Source: Absidia repens (taxonomy: Eukaryota > Mucoromycota > Mucoromycetes > Mucorales > Cunninghamellaceae). From it: a stretch of DNA of 64,000 bases. A program made the position numbers and the translations under genes. The DNA lies in NCBI GenBank assembly GCA_002105175.1, contig MCGE01000002.1, positions 2,046,001 to 2,110,000 on the forward strand. The letters are read 5' to 3'. Below the pieces are notes generated by a model, which had not been told where the DNA came from, did no database searches, and saw only the letters and a program-made list of their open reading frames with translations. Of this stretch, positions 36,660-48,660 are shown one piece after another. How positions within the stretch are numbered: position 1 is the stretch's first letter; every line of letters begins with the position of its first letter.

Positions 36660-37690
36660 TATTGTTTTATTGGCCAGATGAGGGTTAATAAAAAGGGCAC
36701 ATTTTATTGAAACATATTGCTAGATACTATGACGAAAGGTTTTATTGTAACAAAGGAATTCAAGGGAGGATCTATTGAGTCTAAGCATGAGACAGGTTAA
36801 TGCAAGATCCGAAGAATGACAACGCTAATTTAAAGGAACTTTTGTAAAATGGTAGTTAATATACTGTAAAAGGCATGAGAAAGACTTAATGGTCTTTTGC
36901 TATTGCAGCACAACGAAGGTCAATACAAATCACAAAGCTAGCAAAAAAGAGATTTATTACACAATGCAAGAGAGAGGCTAATGCAACATTTTTCATTGAG
37001 ACAAGTAAAAAAGACATATTTTTATTCAGTGTAGGTAAAAATTGTGGGCAAACTAACACTAAACCAAGCTAATGAGGACTCTATAAGTTAAACTAATGGT
37101 GCCTGCAGATCCCGAATCCAAAATGAAAGGGTCTCCCCATGCATCTTGTACCCCCTGAGCTGAAACCCCTTCTAAACTAGTCCTGACACTAATCTAAGGT
37201 CACCACAACCTAAATTGGTTCCAATGGTGAAGGGAACGTGAAGGGGAAAAAAAGAAAGAGAAAAGAAAGAGTGCGAAAAAAATAAAAATAGGTGTAAATA
37301 AATACACTTGTGCGGGATTTGAAATATTTCCTGCAGTCTCTCCAAACCGATTATCTTAATAGATATCAAAAAAAAAAACTTTTTATAACAACCAACACCG
37401 TGCAACGTTGTCAATACAATTTTTTTTTTTTTTAGTGGCAACATCTGTCACCATTTAACAACGGCAGTATGATATCCCCTTACCTTTATAGCAGTCAACA
37501 TCAGAAGCATTCTAGCGCTCTATTGTTTTGTTACAGCAGCCATCATTCAAAATCGCCAGAACGTCTGTTATCTTCTAATAATGACTGTGGGTTTGCCGTA
37601 GAGCAATTCGACCTAGATTAATTTACCCCATTCAAATGTGGAATGATTTCTCACTCACCGTAGAATAGCTTACCCTCTCTGATTAGACAA
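36660..37690 (+). repeat. Dispersed repeat family A, copy 4 (longest)
   Basis: Begins near GGGTTAATAAAAAGGGCACATTTTATTG and runs through GATCCGAAGAATG, TTTTTATTCAGTGTAGGTA, CCAAGCTAATGAGGAC, AATCCAAAATGAAAGGG, CCCCATGCATCTTG, CCCCTTCTAAACTAGTCCTGAC, GTGCGGGATTTGAAAT and GAGCAATTCGACCTAG, then CTCACTCACCGTAGAATAG. All these blocks recur in order in copy 1. It is the best guide to the length of the family, about 1 kb. No ORF longer than expected by chance. Confidence 0.7.
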
Positions 37691-38038
37691 CATGTATTAT
37701 ACTGTACCTAATAAGCTAGATACTAATAATATGGTACATTAATGATACATTAACCAATGATAAATGTCATTTATTGAAGAATAAATAAAGGTTAAAAAAA
37801 TAAAGTATTATCATTTTACTAGGTAATATATTTGATTGGTAATTGTATGTTAAATTGATGGGTTCACATCCTTTAGGTGGAAAAAAGAATGTTATCCACC
37901 TAAAATTCCCGTTAAATATTCATGAGAAGGCGGTAAAACTGGTAGATGCAGATTTATATGAAGTTTTGTTTAATTTATTTATCATGTTTTTTAAAATACA
38001 GACGCATCCCTGCAAGGAAAAATATTAAATTTAATTGA
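37691..38038. other. Short intergenic stretch
   Basis: AT-rich 3' flank of the phosphoesterase gene. No coding feature seen. Confidence 0.5.
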
Positions 38039-39405
38039 TCAAGGAGGAGGGCTACCACCTTGAGGATGAGTTTGGTTGAATGACTTGCCAGTTAAAAGAC
38101 CAGTGATTGTATTGTTGTTTAACGGAATTGCGTTTTCAGATATATGAGTATTCTTGTAACCAACCGTTTTAGACAAAAATTCAAACACGTTATTTGATTG
38201 CTTTTCAGCATCACCTCGACCTAATGACCCCAAGTCCCAATTTTGCTCGACAGTGTTTAAAGTAGAGTAGTCTGTATAAAGAAAAAAATAAAAAACATTA
38301 GTTCAAACCTAACAAAGTAATATCATGGTGCCTTACGAGTGTAGTATGTTTTATCACTAGTGCCCTTCAAATGCTTGGGAATCGCGCCGAGCAAAAGAGA
38401 CCAAACACGGTTGCGTTTAGGATAAGAAGCATTTTCATCAAAAGTCAACAAAACCAAAGTTTTATCAAGCAAGTTAGGTTTGCTCAATGTAGTTTTATAA
38501 AAGCGCTCTAACCAATTGCCAGCATAGGTAGCGTTTGTGTCTAAATTGCATGTTGATCAGCGCGGTGTTTTAATTTGCATGATTTTTTTTTTTTTTTTTT
38601 TTTTTACCGTGGGCATCGTTCAGCATGTCAGGAGTATAGCTATAAAAAAAAAAGGGCGTTAATATCACAATAGTTTTGTTACATTTATATGTTACGCCAT
38701 TTACAACATCCAGTTAGGAAGGTTATCATCCTTGATATCAGCATCGAGTTGAGTTCCAGGGACAATGTTGGCCAATCGTTTGGGATTTTGAGCAACAGAA
38801 TCGAATATGACAGCCGGGTTGTGCTTTCTAACATATTGTCCAGAGTGATAGCCAGTATAGCCGACAGATGGTATGCCATCTTGGTATACTTTCCATGTCA
38901 GATCTTTCTTTTCCAATAGGTCATAAATAGTGGAAATATTGGCAGGGATATTGTAATAATCATCATTGTCGATACCGAAGTTGGATCCACCAGCAGCAGC
39001 GACATAATTAGGCTCACTTGGATGCGTAATGGCTATAAGAAAGGAAAAGAAAGATACCGTCGTTATTAGCTTTCATTGCAATACAAGATTTAAATGTGGC
39101 ATTTTTTCATGTTAGTACCATTAAAGTTATCCAATAGGATACCTTCCTTAGCAAGAGTTTTCCAGGTGGAAATTTCATTGACAACATCGAAGTCCTGAAA
39201 ACGGTAATACGGATTCAGCCACTGTTATATTTCTATTTATTTATTTTTTATGGTGTACCTGATTTTCAAACCAAACTTGTAGAATATGATCAAAGGCTTT
39301 TCCTTTATGTTGATCACGATGATGATGATGGTTACTTGTAGGGGCAGCCATTGTACCAACAGACAATGTGGCAAGAGCAAAAAAGGTAGCCAAGGTTAGT
39401 TGCAT
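38039..39405 (-). CDS. Secreted phosphoesterase/acid phosphatase (PF04185 family)
   Basis: Predicted secreted phosphate-releasing enzyme of the fungal acid phosphatase/phospholipase C superfamily. Six exons (39259-39405, 39119-39194, 38705-39032, 38608-38639, 38337-38540, 38039-38271) give 339 aa. Residues 1-21 are a signal peptide (TLATFFALATLSVGTMAA), followed by a His-rich patch. Family motifs: FDHILQVWFENQDFDVV (metal-binding E-N), ITHPSEPNYVAAAGG (catalytic T-H-P-S region), KRLANIVPG..LDADI, and LVLLTFDENAS..RNRVWSLLLG (the late D-E-N metal site). Exon 4 is only 32 nt. Several N-x-S/T sites fit a secreted glycoprotein. It belongs to the same superfamily as Aspergillus PHOA-type acid phosphatases; the substrate is not determined. 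Confidence 0.85.
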
Positions 39406-40051
39406 GGTGAATAAAAAAAAATCTCGTAAAGAGTAGTTTATAAAAAAAAAAATTAAGCATTGACACTTTTATAGTTCTGGTTTATTTTGTGAAACGATAC
39501 TACTGGAAATGTTAATTTGAGACATGATTGATCAATGCAACCAGGTGCAGTGATCTGATATTTTGATTGGCAGAAAATGTAAGAGCGGGATTTCATTTCG
39601 AATTTTCCGCTATCAAAAAAAAAAAAAAAGTTACCGATTAAATATCCAAGTAAAGACAAAATGTACAAAAATGAGGTTTTTATTGTAAAAAATCGAATTG
39701 ATTCTAGTACTACTGCACTATATTGACTACTTGATTATACTATTTGTTTTTCAATTCTAATAAATATGATAAAGGAGTTCTACAAGTCAGGCTGAAGTGA
39801 CAGCTAATATTTTCGTTGCATAGCTGTGGTGTGGCTGCCCTGAAGTCGAAAACAAACGGTGAAAGAAAAATGAACAGCGAGAAAAGAGCATCATAGTTTT
39901 GGTTAGTCATACCAACGCAAAGATGTTTCTAGCCATCGCCATTCATCAAGATAATCCATGATCATAAAATCGTCAATTGAAGCCGAGGATAGGCTAGTCG
40001 AATGGAGCTATACATGTGACCGATTCGTGTCCTTGAACACCATTACTTCTG
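39406..40051. other. Intergenic, promoter of the phosphoesterase gene
   Basis: AT-rich upstream region. No CACGTG/CACGTT phosphate-response box was obvious. No gene seen. Confidence 0.45.
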
Positions 40052-40470
40052 TTACTTGTCGATGTCTACAGTGGAGTGTCCATATCTTGTGGTTTCACCA
40101 GTATCGTCGAAATCCAGTTTGTGTAACTACATGATGAAGAAAAAGAATAAGGAAAAAAGATACATATTTAAGATTATTTTAACATCCAATGGAATTGGTA
40201 GTTTGATCAACATGTTCGCTGACTTACTTTAATGACAGTAATCCCAGTTCCTGATTTCATGGTCAGAGTGATGCCGGAATAAGGTTCATAAGAGTCGTGC
40301 CAGGTGTCATTTTCTTCTGTGTGTGACCAGTAAACCCTTTTATTTGACCTGGATGTAAAATAGTCATAATAATGATAATAAATGACAGTGAGTATCAGCA
40401 TCGTAATTGGCTTATACCTGGTTGCATTACCTATAGTGTTCCGATTGTTGCATTTGAGAGCATCCTTGTA
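40052..40470 (-). CDS. Unrecognised spliced gene fragment, 3' exons only
   Basis: I do not recognise this gene. Two 3' exons are well supported by phase: 40228-40348 (121 nt) and 40052-40126 (75 nt, ends in TAA), joined GTAAGT..GTAG and reading RSNKRVYWSHTEEND..., ITLTMKSGTGITVIK, then LHKLDFDDTGETTRYGHST. A preceding exon ending at 40431 reads in phase as CSQMQQSEHY, but its own acceptor is unclear. Further upstream (40700-40780) a possible first exon exists but I could not connect it without meeting stops. The peptide has no known domain. It may be a small unknown gene or a decaying one. Confidence 0.35.
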
Positions 40471-40779
40471 TTTCTTAGGGTTCGTAAATATTTAGCCGAA
40501 GGTGTGCCTAATAAATAAATCAACATCAGTCAATCATCGGTACATACATATTGTCCGTCACGAACCTCTTGCTGTTTGCTATTTCAAGTCGGTTACTCTA
40601 ACCTGTATCAAAATAATAATAATAAGCAGGATTGTTCCTATATGAATTGTTCAGTGAATCAGGAAAAAAACGGATAAGCGTGCTACACATATACATACCA
40701 GTATGTTTGTCTTCCATACGCATTTGTCGAGATAAACTAGATGTACTGCATGTAAGAGATATTAATGGCAAAACATTCA

Positions 40780-41190
40780 AGACAAATTTTATTAAGATAT
40801 AAATATATATAAGCTATGAAACTAAAGCTTGATTAATTTAAGACAGTTTCGTAAAAACAATCGAAGATGAAGGCTAATCTAAAAGTCGTCTCAAATCCAA
40901 AATCCAAAATGAAAGGATTTCCCCATGCATGTTTTCAAAGACCCCTGATTCAAGTTCTACCCGTTAATCCGATGCCACTACCACCTCATTGATGTCCCAA
41001 TGATGATATTTTTTTAAGCCAAAAAGAACAGAGAGAAGAAGAAAGAGGAGGCACAGATAGAAAAAATAAATAAAAATAGAAATCATGTGCTTCGGAGTGT
41101 GATTTTTCAGCTGTTATTTTTTTCCAATAACTCTACCTACACAGCATCCAGTCTTCCCACTGTGACTAATCCCAAAATCACCCGTTTTCA
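40780..41190 (+). repeat. Dispersed repeat family A, copy 5 (diverged)
   Basis: Contains TTTTATTAAGATATAAA at the left, GATGAAGGCTAATC, CAAATCCAAAATCCAAAATGAAAGGATTTCCCC, CATGCATG and ATCATGTGCTTCGGAGTGTGATTTTTCAG. It is clearly related to copies 1 and 4 but has more substitutions and lacks the intact CTAGTCCTGA block. Confidence 0.6.
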
Positions 41191-41545
41191 TAATCAGCGT
41201 TGGTTTCTCCCGCTATCGACAAGAAGTTATCGATTTGATAGTAACGAGCTATAATGTGTACAATTTGCAGTAGATGAATAAAATTAGCCAAAATATAAAT
41301 TATCTGATCCCTTTCAATGTCAAAAATACGTGGTGAAAACAGTACCACTATGAATAAGAAGGGCAAGAAAGAGACAATATATTGAAAATAAAAAAGGCTT
41401 TTTTATTTATAATTGAATCTAATTATATATACTTTTGTCTAAAAAATAGGGGAGAGGAGATGATATAAAGTAGCACTTGGGAGATGATTATAAAACAATA
41501 ATGATGGTTGGAAGGGGTGGAAGGGAATAATTATATCTACTATTT

Positions 41546-44500
41546 CTAATCGCTGTCAGTATCAGGTTCCTTTTCGCCACCTTCAATAATCCATTTGAGA
41601 TGACGAGCACGACGACGGTCTTCTTGTTTCTTGATATCGTTTCTGGTCTTCTTCTTCTTTTTGCTAAGTTTGGCTTTGACCTTTTCATCATCCACTTGTT
41701 TTTCGTCGTCGACCGCAATTTTGCCAGATCGATCCAATTGACCAGCTTCCAATTTCCATGTTTCAGGGCAAAGCGCACTGACAAACTCCTGGGAGTGAGA
41801 GATCATCACCACTGCACCTTCCCAGTTCTTAATAGCATTGGCAAGGCCACCCAAAGATTCACGATCCAAGAAATTGGTAGGTTCATCCAAAATCAACATA
41901 TGAGAGTTGTTCCACATTGCAGCTGCAATGACCACCTTGACCTTTTGCCCACCAGATAGTTCGCCCAGTTTGCTGTATTGCGCAATATCAGGATCTAAAC
42001 CGACATCTTTACCCAAAAAATAAAACGTTGCAGTTAGTACGCCACTTCACACTTTTTTTTTTTTTTTTTTTTTTTACCCATATAATGTTGGCGAATGGCA
42101 GGGACGGTCAAGTCACGGTACATAAGGCCTTCACGTGAAGCTTCCTTGTCATCAAATTGTTGAACCATCTTTTGGAAACCAAGTTCAAGGAGTTTTTCAC
42201 GAGAAAGCCAAGTGTTATGTTTATGAAGCAAGTTTTTCCATTTGACTTCATACTGGAATGTCTTCTTGAGCTTGGCACGACCCAATAAAGTCTAATAATA
42301 ATACAAAAAAAAAAAAAAAAGAAGACATGTGAGACACAACTTACCGTGCAAATATTCCTGTTCTTATTTATTTCACTTACTTCGATTTGTCGCTTATCAC
42401 CATTAATTTCAATATGCTTTTCCATTTGTGCCTTTCATCATCGGTCCATTGACGGGTTTCCTTTTCCAAAACTTCCTTGTCTTCACCGGTGGAATAACGC
42501 CATTGCAAATAATCCATAGGCGTCTTTTCCAAATGTTGTTCTAAATGATGGAAGGCATGTTGCGCTACATAGCCAATACGCAAAGCAGGGTGACGCCAGA
42601 CAGTACCAGTTTGAGGGACGGATTCACCAGTAAGGAGCTTGATCATAGTTGTTTTACCTAATAAAAAAAATCCCGCTCGTTAGACTCGAATCCATCCGAT
42701 ATTCACAGACGTAATTTCTACTATGATAATTCTTACCAGCACCATTAGGCCCAATGACAGCCACCCGGGAAGACAGAGATAAAGACGCAGAAGCATTGAA
42801 CAATGAGGGACGAGCGGCACCGTCATATGTGTAGGTACAATCAGTGATTTTCAAAATGGCTTTGGTGTTGCTTCGGACACCTGACAAAACCGAAGGCTTG
42901 GGGAAAGAGAATTCAATGGTGGAAGCATCGAGGGTATAGTAAGTACGTGCAGCAGGGTAAACTTCGACAAACCTACAAATCATAAATCAATGTAAATTTG
43001 TTAGTATATAAAGCCAAATACTCAGAAATCATTTTTTGTGTGATTACTTGGAGAGATTGCCAGCATATAAGCGCAATTTCTTCTTTTCATAATGCAAGAT
43101 TTGAGTACAGACATTATCCAAAAATCCAGAGTCGTGAGAAACAATGAGACAAGTAACTTGAGATTGGCTGTTGAGGTAGTCTTCTAACCATTTGATATTA
43201 TATACATCCAAATGATTGGTAGGTTCATCCAACAATAAGATATCAGCCTTGGTAAGCATAGCACGAGCCAACTCCACCTTCATTTTCCAACCACCCGAGA
43301 ACGTATTGACAGCATGAGACAAACGAGAATCGTCAAAACCAACAGATCGGAGTGATTCCTCGATTTCATCCCTAGGCACACCTTGCAAGTGATGATCAGC
43401 AGCAACATAATCTACCACATTCAAAGAAGTATCCGCACCTTGAACTGTATAATCCACAAAAGCCGTTCGTACTTGATCTTGAGAGGGGAAGCCTTCGACC
43501 TTGCCTTGATGAATTGCGCGCATCAACGTTGATTTCCCAGCACCGTTTGTACCACACAGACCGTAACGTTGACCACGATGCAGCTTGAGTTTTGTATGGT
43601 TCAGTAAGAGACGGGTACCATAAGCCAAAGAGAAATCGTCCACACGACAAATTTCTTCACCTTCTTGATGGTCAAAGGCATCGGCGTCATCAGTAGCACC
43701 ACTACGTTCTTTCCATAAACTGTGCAATTGTTCAAAAATAGCCGCACTAACGGCAGGCACATCTTCCGTAACCAAAATAGTATTCAAATAAACAGATAAG
43801 AGCTTGGACCATTTTTCGGAGGCAAACATTTCTTGGCGGATAGAGTCAGCACATAGGACACCAATAAAGTTCAAGACCGGGTTGTAGAAAGAATCCAAAA
43901 AGAATTGCACCTTCTTCACTTGGGCCTTGACAGTATTCACAGTTTCATCCAAAGAGACACCAGAGAGTTGTTTGTCCTGTTCATCCTTTTCCAAATGACC
44001 ACCGGCATCAATCAAAGTCTGTTTTGCTTTACCAGCCAAGGCACGAATTTCAGGGAACGCTGCACCTTCCGCTTGACGATCCACACCAGGATAAAGTTGA
44101 GGCAAGAATTGGGCCGCAGTGCGAGGATCACGCACCAGTTTACACAGATTGTCAATGATGATCACAGTTTGGCGTAACAACAAAGTGGATCGTTCCGTCA
44201 AGGCACGAGTCAATAGAGGCACCATAATAGCTAGGGTAGGACCATTGACTTCGGCTACAAAAGTGGTACTTGCTAATTTTTCAATGGTAGCAGGGACATG
44301 TGTAGGATCACCCATGCAAAGCACCAAGTCCTTGATGTGACGTTCAATATCAGGATTGCCACCTACAGCACACACAGCATGCATGGTTCGTTGGGCTTCG
44401 GCAGCGACTTCATTCTTCGTATCAGATAAACAGTTGGAAACCACAGGAATGATATCAGGCAAGAGTTCACCGACTTGTTCAGTGGCACGTTCAGTAAACC

Positions 44501-44999
44501 GCTTGAGTAACTTGAGAGCACCGACCTTGGTTTGCCATTTCTTGGACACATACGACTTTTCACCTTCAGCAGAGATAACGGTACCCATACCTTCATACAA
44601 TAATGGGAGCATCAACCGAGCCGATTCAGTAGGAGCAAGATCGACCACCGCTCGCGCAGCTTGTTCAGCGGCATCTTGCACGACTTGACCCTTATCTGCA
44701 TAGAGATCCAAAAATAAGACCAAATATTTCAGTAAGACAGGCACCACAGGTTCCCTGACGACTTCAGCCAAGGCATTGAAACCAATAAGCCCACTTTCTC
44801 TCTCCATTCCAGATTTTTTGTTCTTGGCGCTGGTTTCCAGTTTTTGTAAAATGTTGTGATGCTTCAGCATGATAATTCCACGGGATCGGACTTCCTTGGC
44901 AAGATCACGAGCAGCTTGATCGACCTCTTCACTAGTAGGTGCACTGTTCAGTTTATTCAATAGTTCGTTGACTAAAACGGCCACATCATCGGTTACCAT
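41546..44999 (-). CDS. Translation elongation factor 3, frame broken by one base
   Basis: Fungal-specific ATPase that clears E-site tRNA from the ribosome; essential in yeast. Five exons (43048-44999, 42737-42972, 42381-42657, 42078-42291, 41546-42006) add up to about 1046 aa when one base is restored, matching the 1044 aa of the yeast protein. N-terminal HEAT repeats (residues 1-400) precede two ABC cassettes: GTNGAGKST / SGGWKMKVELARAM / LLLDEPTNHLD, then GPNGAGKTT (across introns) / LSGGQKVKV / LILDEPTNFLD. The chromodomain-like insert (LKKTFQYEVKWKN) sits in cassette two. The C-terminus is Lys-rich. In exon 3 the frame changes between WTDDE and AQMEKHIEINGDKRQIE at an AAA run (plus 42432-42434). 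The exon is 277 nt where 278 fits. No intron is possible there. Confidence 0.93.
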
Positions 45000-46010
45000 T
45001 GTTGTGTGTTGGTTGGGCGAGGAGAGGAGGTGGTTGGAAAAGGACGAGAAGCAAGAAAAAAAAAAAAAAAAAAAAGGAGACGAAAGCGGAAGTTCAAGTA
45101 TGATTTTTTCCAGCCACCAAGCATTTTTCGGAATTGCTTTTGAGCGGCAATAAAATACTTCCTCACATAATGGGTAATAAAGTTTCGACTCTAATTTTTA
45201 TTTATCATTGGCCACACTATCGTATTCCGGTAGTATTTCAGTGGCGAGACACCCTTGGGACGCCGACTACATTGTTCAGCGTGTGGTCACCCCAAGTGAA
45301 CGGACTCAAATAAAATCGCGCTCTAACTGTAATTATAAAACACCAACAACCATATGCAGCTATTATCGCATGTTGTAGTTACGAGTCATTAGGATACCTA
45401 TTCCAATTTCTTTTTTGTTCGAATAAAGACCATATTATAACCCTTGGTGCATATACTTTTGCCTTTTATTTATTTTGTTTGTTATTGTTATCTTCGTTGC
45501 ATTTGTTTTATTTATATATATATATAACAAATAGAGACCGAGCGCCATTCCTTCAAAAAAATAAAAAATAAAAAAAAAAAAAAAAAAAAAGCTCAGGAGA
45601 AACACTTGACCTTTGCATAAAAAGGCTGTGTTTTTTTGTATGGATTTGTCTAAAACCACTAAGGATTGCAGTTGGGACAGTGAGATGGTAATGATTGGGA
45701 TGTGACAGGGGTTAAACAGACAATAATTTAATAATAAGCAGCTGGTATGGTCAATGGGCTGGGATAAAATACCATACCTGAATATAACAGTATTACATTT
45801 TGTAGTTTTAGAAATCATTTACAGTACGATATCCCCGCCCACCTTTATATATATATATATATATATAAAAACTTATACACTTTTATCATTCATTTGTCTT
45901 TTTTAGGGGAGTGAACGGTGATGCCTTGGAGCAGTCAGTTCATTTTCTAGCTCCAAAGAATTGCTTGATCAAGATAGCGGGATTTCAATCAAATTTTTTA
46001 AAACGCTAAA
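45000..46010. promoter_or_regulatory. EF-3 promoter and gene-poor flank
   Basis: Upstream region of EF-3. It includes a 20-A tract close to the start (45057-45075), an inverted CCAAT (CATTGG near 45207) about 210 bp upstream and TA microsatellites (45520, 45850). No gene in the rest. Confidence 0.45.
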
Positions 46011-46014
46011 TTTT

Positions 46015-46200
46015 CTAAAATTCGTCGTTTTGTTCCTTCCTTTTCTTTCCACATTGGTATCCTCCCAGGGTCTGGTGATCATGGAGTAGGTTTTTTTTTA
46101 TCAGATTTATAGGTTTTAAAAAGGTGGATGATAAAGTACATGGGGAAAGCCGTTCATTTTGGATTTCAGGTTCGGTACATCCCTTTAGATTGCTTTGAAG
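46015..46200 (-). repeat. Dispersed repeat family A, copy 6 (short, inverted)
   Basis: Short remnant recognised by TACATGGGGAAAGCCGTTCATTTTGGATTTCAGG at 46137-46170 and the preceding T/C-rich block, matching the ATGGGGAAACCCTTTCATTTTGG core of other inverted copies. Confidence 0.5.
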
Positions 46201-46747
46201 ATGAATCGTCATATTTGCTGTATGAAAATAAGGTGTGGGTATATTTGTAGATAAGGGTATTGGCTGGCAACATGAATTTGGTGTGGAATGGTGACGACCC
46301 TAATGGGCTCAAATTGTCATTCATCGATTCAGGAATGGATTCACGCCTGGAATCTGCTTTGGTGGAGAAAGCGATTTCGGATTTGGAAAAGGCAGCTTGC
46401 TATTTGCTATGTGATACTCTCTAGCATCACCGCTGGTTTGACTCCATATGGCTTATATGGCATTTAATAGGAATAGCATATACAGTACATAGTATATTAG
46501 ATATAGTGGTGATGGTTCTATTGTATACGGAGTCGCTATATTAAAATAAAATCATTATTACTTTATTTTTTTATTTTTTGTCTCCACGCAGTTTTATTAC
46601 TTACAATTATCCGTCCATTATATTTTAAATAATTCAATATCATGTCTCTATTCTTTTATGCGGTATATACAATAAACTCATGCAATATCTATTTTCAATG
46701 AAACATAAGATATAGTATATAAAGAATGATACTTTTTTTAACAAAAA

Positions 46748-46822
46748 CCATATACAAGAATCTCACTTAATTCTACTCTGTCTTATCTTTAATTTTACAG
46801 TAAGTGAGGTTCTCGTATATGG
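46748..46822. ncRNA. Long hairpin: 22-bp inverted repeat, 31-nt loop
   Basis: CCATATACAAGAATCTCACTTA (46748-46769) is nearly the reverse complement of 46801-46822; 20 of 22 positions pair as Watson-Crick in one strand, the two others are A/C or G/T type changes. It lies in non-coding DNA. The size resembles a small-RNA precursor hairpin or the arms of a tiny inverted-repeat element. Transcription is not shown by the sequence. Confidence 0.4.
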
Positions 46823-46839
46823 CGTTATATTACAAAAAA

Positions 46840-47060
46840 AAAAAGGACTTGTTATCAAGTATTGTGAATCTTCTGGATGATTTTTTATTTCTATTCAAAT
46901 GTATTATCTTATTTATAATAATGTGATGGTATGTGTTCATGTAAAAATAGGGTGATGAATATGATAGGAATTAGTGGGTGATTCGGCGTCTGAATTACGT
47001 ATTATAGAGTGACCGCATGTGCATGAACTAAGGTATAGGAATAAGTGTAGGGATAAATAT
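46840..47060 (+). repeat. Repeat family B, copy 1
   Basis: About 220 bp resembling 49140-49360 in the same orientation. Shared blocks: AGTATTGTGAA, TTTATTTCTATTCAAAT, AGGGTGATGAATATG, CATGAACTAAGG. Not related to family A by eye. Confidence 0.65.
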
Positions 47061-47819
47061 AAATATATACATGAAAATATATATGGTAGATGGATAGATG
47101 GATGATAGGTGAATGTGTTGATATACAGTACAACATTAACCGCGTCCCTAATAAAAGGGTGATTGATTCATATCAAATAAAAGTAATCAATATGTATTAT
47201 CATTTTATTTTCGGCTTTCTATTTTTTTTTTTATTTCACAACAATATAACCATTAAACCAAGATACTTTGTACCAAACAAAAAAACCAATAATATATATT
47301 GTGTTTTACCATTAGTCCATGTATACATTTAACTATCTTGTGAAATCGCAATCTATATCATTTTATAAAAGGAACAAAAGTTAAAATCAATTACTAAAAT
47401 TAGAAATAATATTCAGGCCTTTAAGTTCCGTCCATTAAGATCTTCTGCTATTGTTAGCCTATCCATGAACGTGTACCGAACAAATATAATCATCTACTTC
47501 AATATACCCAAGATACCTCTGTGTTGAATGACAAGTGTGAGAATAAGTGGGGAATTCAGGGGTAGAAAATAGAGTGAAGAGATAAGTCGGATATACAAAT
47601 GATGATGGCATAGATGCTTTTGATGTAAATATTGCTAAGCAGGAACCAGGAATACGACAACCTCTATTAAGATTGATAAATCTTTAATGATTCCAAGAAA
47701 TGCAAGATTTCCAATCATAAACTTATCGAAATTTCAATCAGCCCAAAAACTAAGGAAGCAACCGTCAAAACAAAAATGGTCATTACACAGGCTTCGGAGC
47801 TTAAAACGGTAAAAAAATT
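47061..47819. other. Gene-poor AT-rich stretch
   Basis: No coding, RNA or mobile-element signature was recognised. The sequence is AT-rich with stops in all frames. Confidence 0.5.
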
Positions 47820-47935
47820 TGGGCTCCGCTCGCACTGCCCCACGGGTCATTTTGGCAAAAGCGCGGCGTAGCCGCGCCTCTCCCGGCGCTTTTTTAGCGG
47901 ATTTCCATGTTTTTTTTAGCGGTATGGCGGGGTAT
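47820..47935. repeat. GC-rich palindromic islet
   Basis: A sharp island of high GC in AT-rich DNA. It includes GGGCTCCGCTCGCACTGCCC, a perfect GCGCGGC-GTA-GCCGCGC palindrome at 47861-47877, and an outer pair AAAAGCGC (47857) with GCGCTTTT (47886) that ends in a T run. Such GC-rich, hairpin-forming strings are often transposon ends or excision scars; the identity is not known. Confidence 0.5.
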
Positions 47936-48329
47936 TTCTGTGTGTGTATGGGGATATTGGATGGGGAAAAAAAAAAAAAAAAAAAATGGTATGAGTAGAA
48001 GGAGTATGTGACTAGAAAGCGGATCCAAGCAAACGTGGATGTCCAAATATGTGTGTGGTTGAATGGTGGGCAATAATGTAGAGGCGGTTATTATGGCTGT
48101 AGGCTTTAGCTGTGAGCTTATAGGCGTAAACTTTAGAGCATTGTGCAATTAATTGTATGAGAGATGGATGGTTGGTTTGGTGGCAAAAAATGATTGTATA
48201 ATATTTCTAAAGATGCATGGAAAATTTGAAGTTGAACGGTTTCGTAGTTCGTTTTATATAAAGCGAAGAAGAGTATATTGCAGGTTAATTGGATTTTGCA
48301 GGCTGTAAAGCCAGATGGGTGTGAATTCA

Positions 48330-48660
48330 ACCGCCGCCGCCGGCGAGAAAAAAAAAATCGAAATCAACGGGAATGAGCAACATCTGTTCACTGTTTTGGG
48401 CTCGTTGTGGACCTGGTGGCCTTGGCTTTCTGTTAGAACTAGTTTAGAAGGGTTTTAGAAAAGGGATTGCAAGTAACATGGGGAAACCCTTTCATTTTGG
48501 TTCTAGGATCTTGGGGAAATGTCTTGATTAGCTTAGTACATGTATGTCACTTTTCTTCAATAAAACATATCTCTGCTTCAATAAAACTTGTCTTTGTTTG
48601 AAAAAAATGTGTATTTGCTTCAATGATGTGCATTTTAGCTTCATTAGAAGTTTGAAGATC
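48330..48660 (-). repeat. Dispersed repeat family A, copy 7 (inverted)
   Basis: Recognised by AGAACTAGTTTAGAAGGG (48437), ACATGGGGAAACCCTTTCATTTTGGTTCTAGGATC (48476-48512) and GATTAGCTTAG (48525), followed by several CTTCAATAAAAC repeats. Confidence 0.6.

Noticed and set aside
36660..37690. Family A as solo LTRs of the Ty3/gypsy element
   Set aside because: The family A blocks share no recognisable sequence with the 56.4/63.4 kb LTRs, so they are separate families.
42425..42450. Programmed recoding in EF-3
   Set aside because: No slippery heptamer in phase and no downstream stem; a one-base sequence error is simpler. The same holds for homoserine kinase at 34561.
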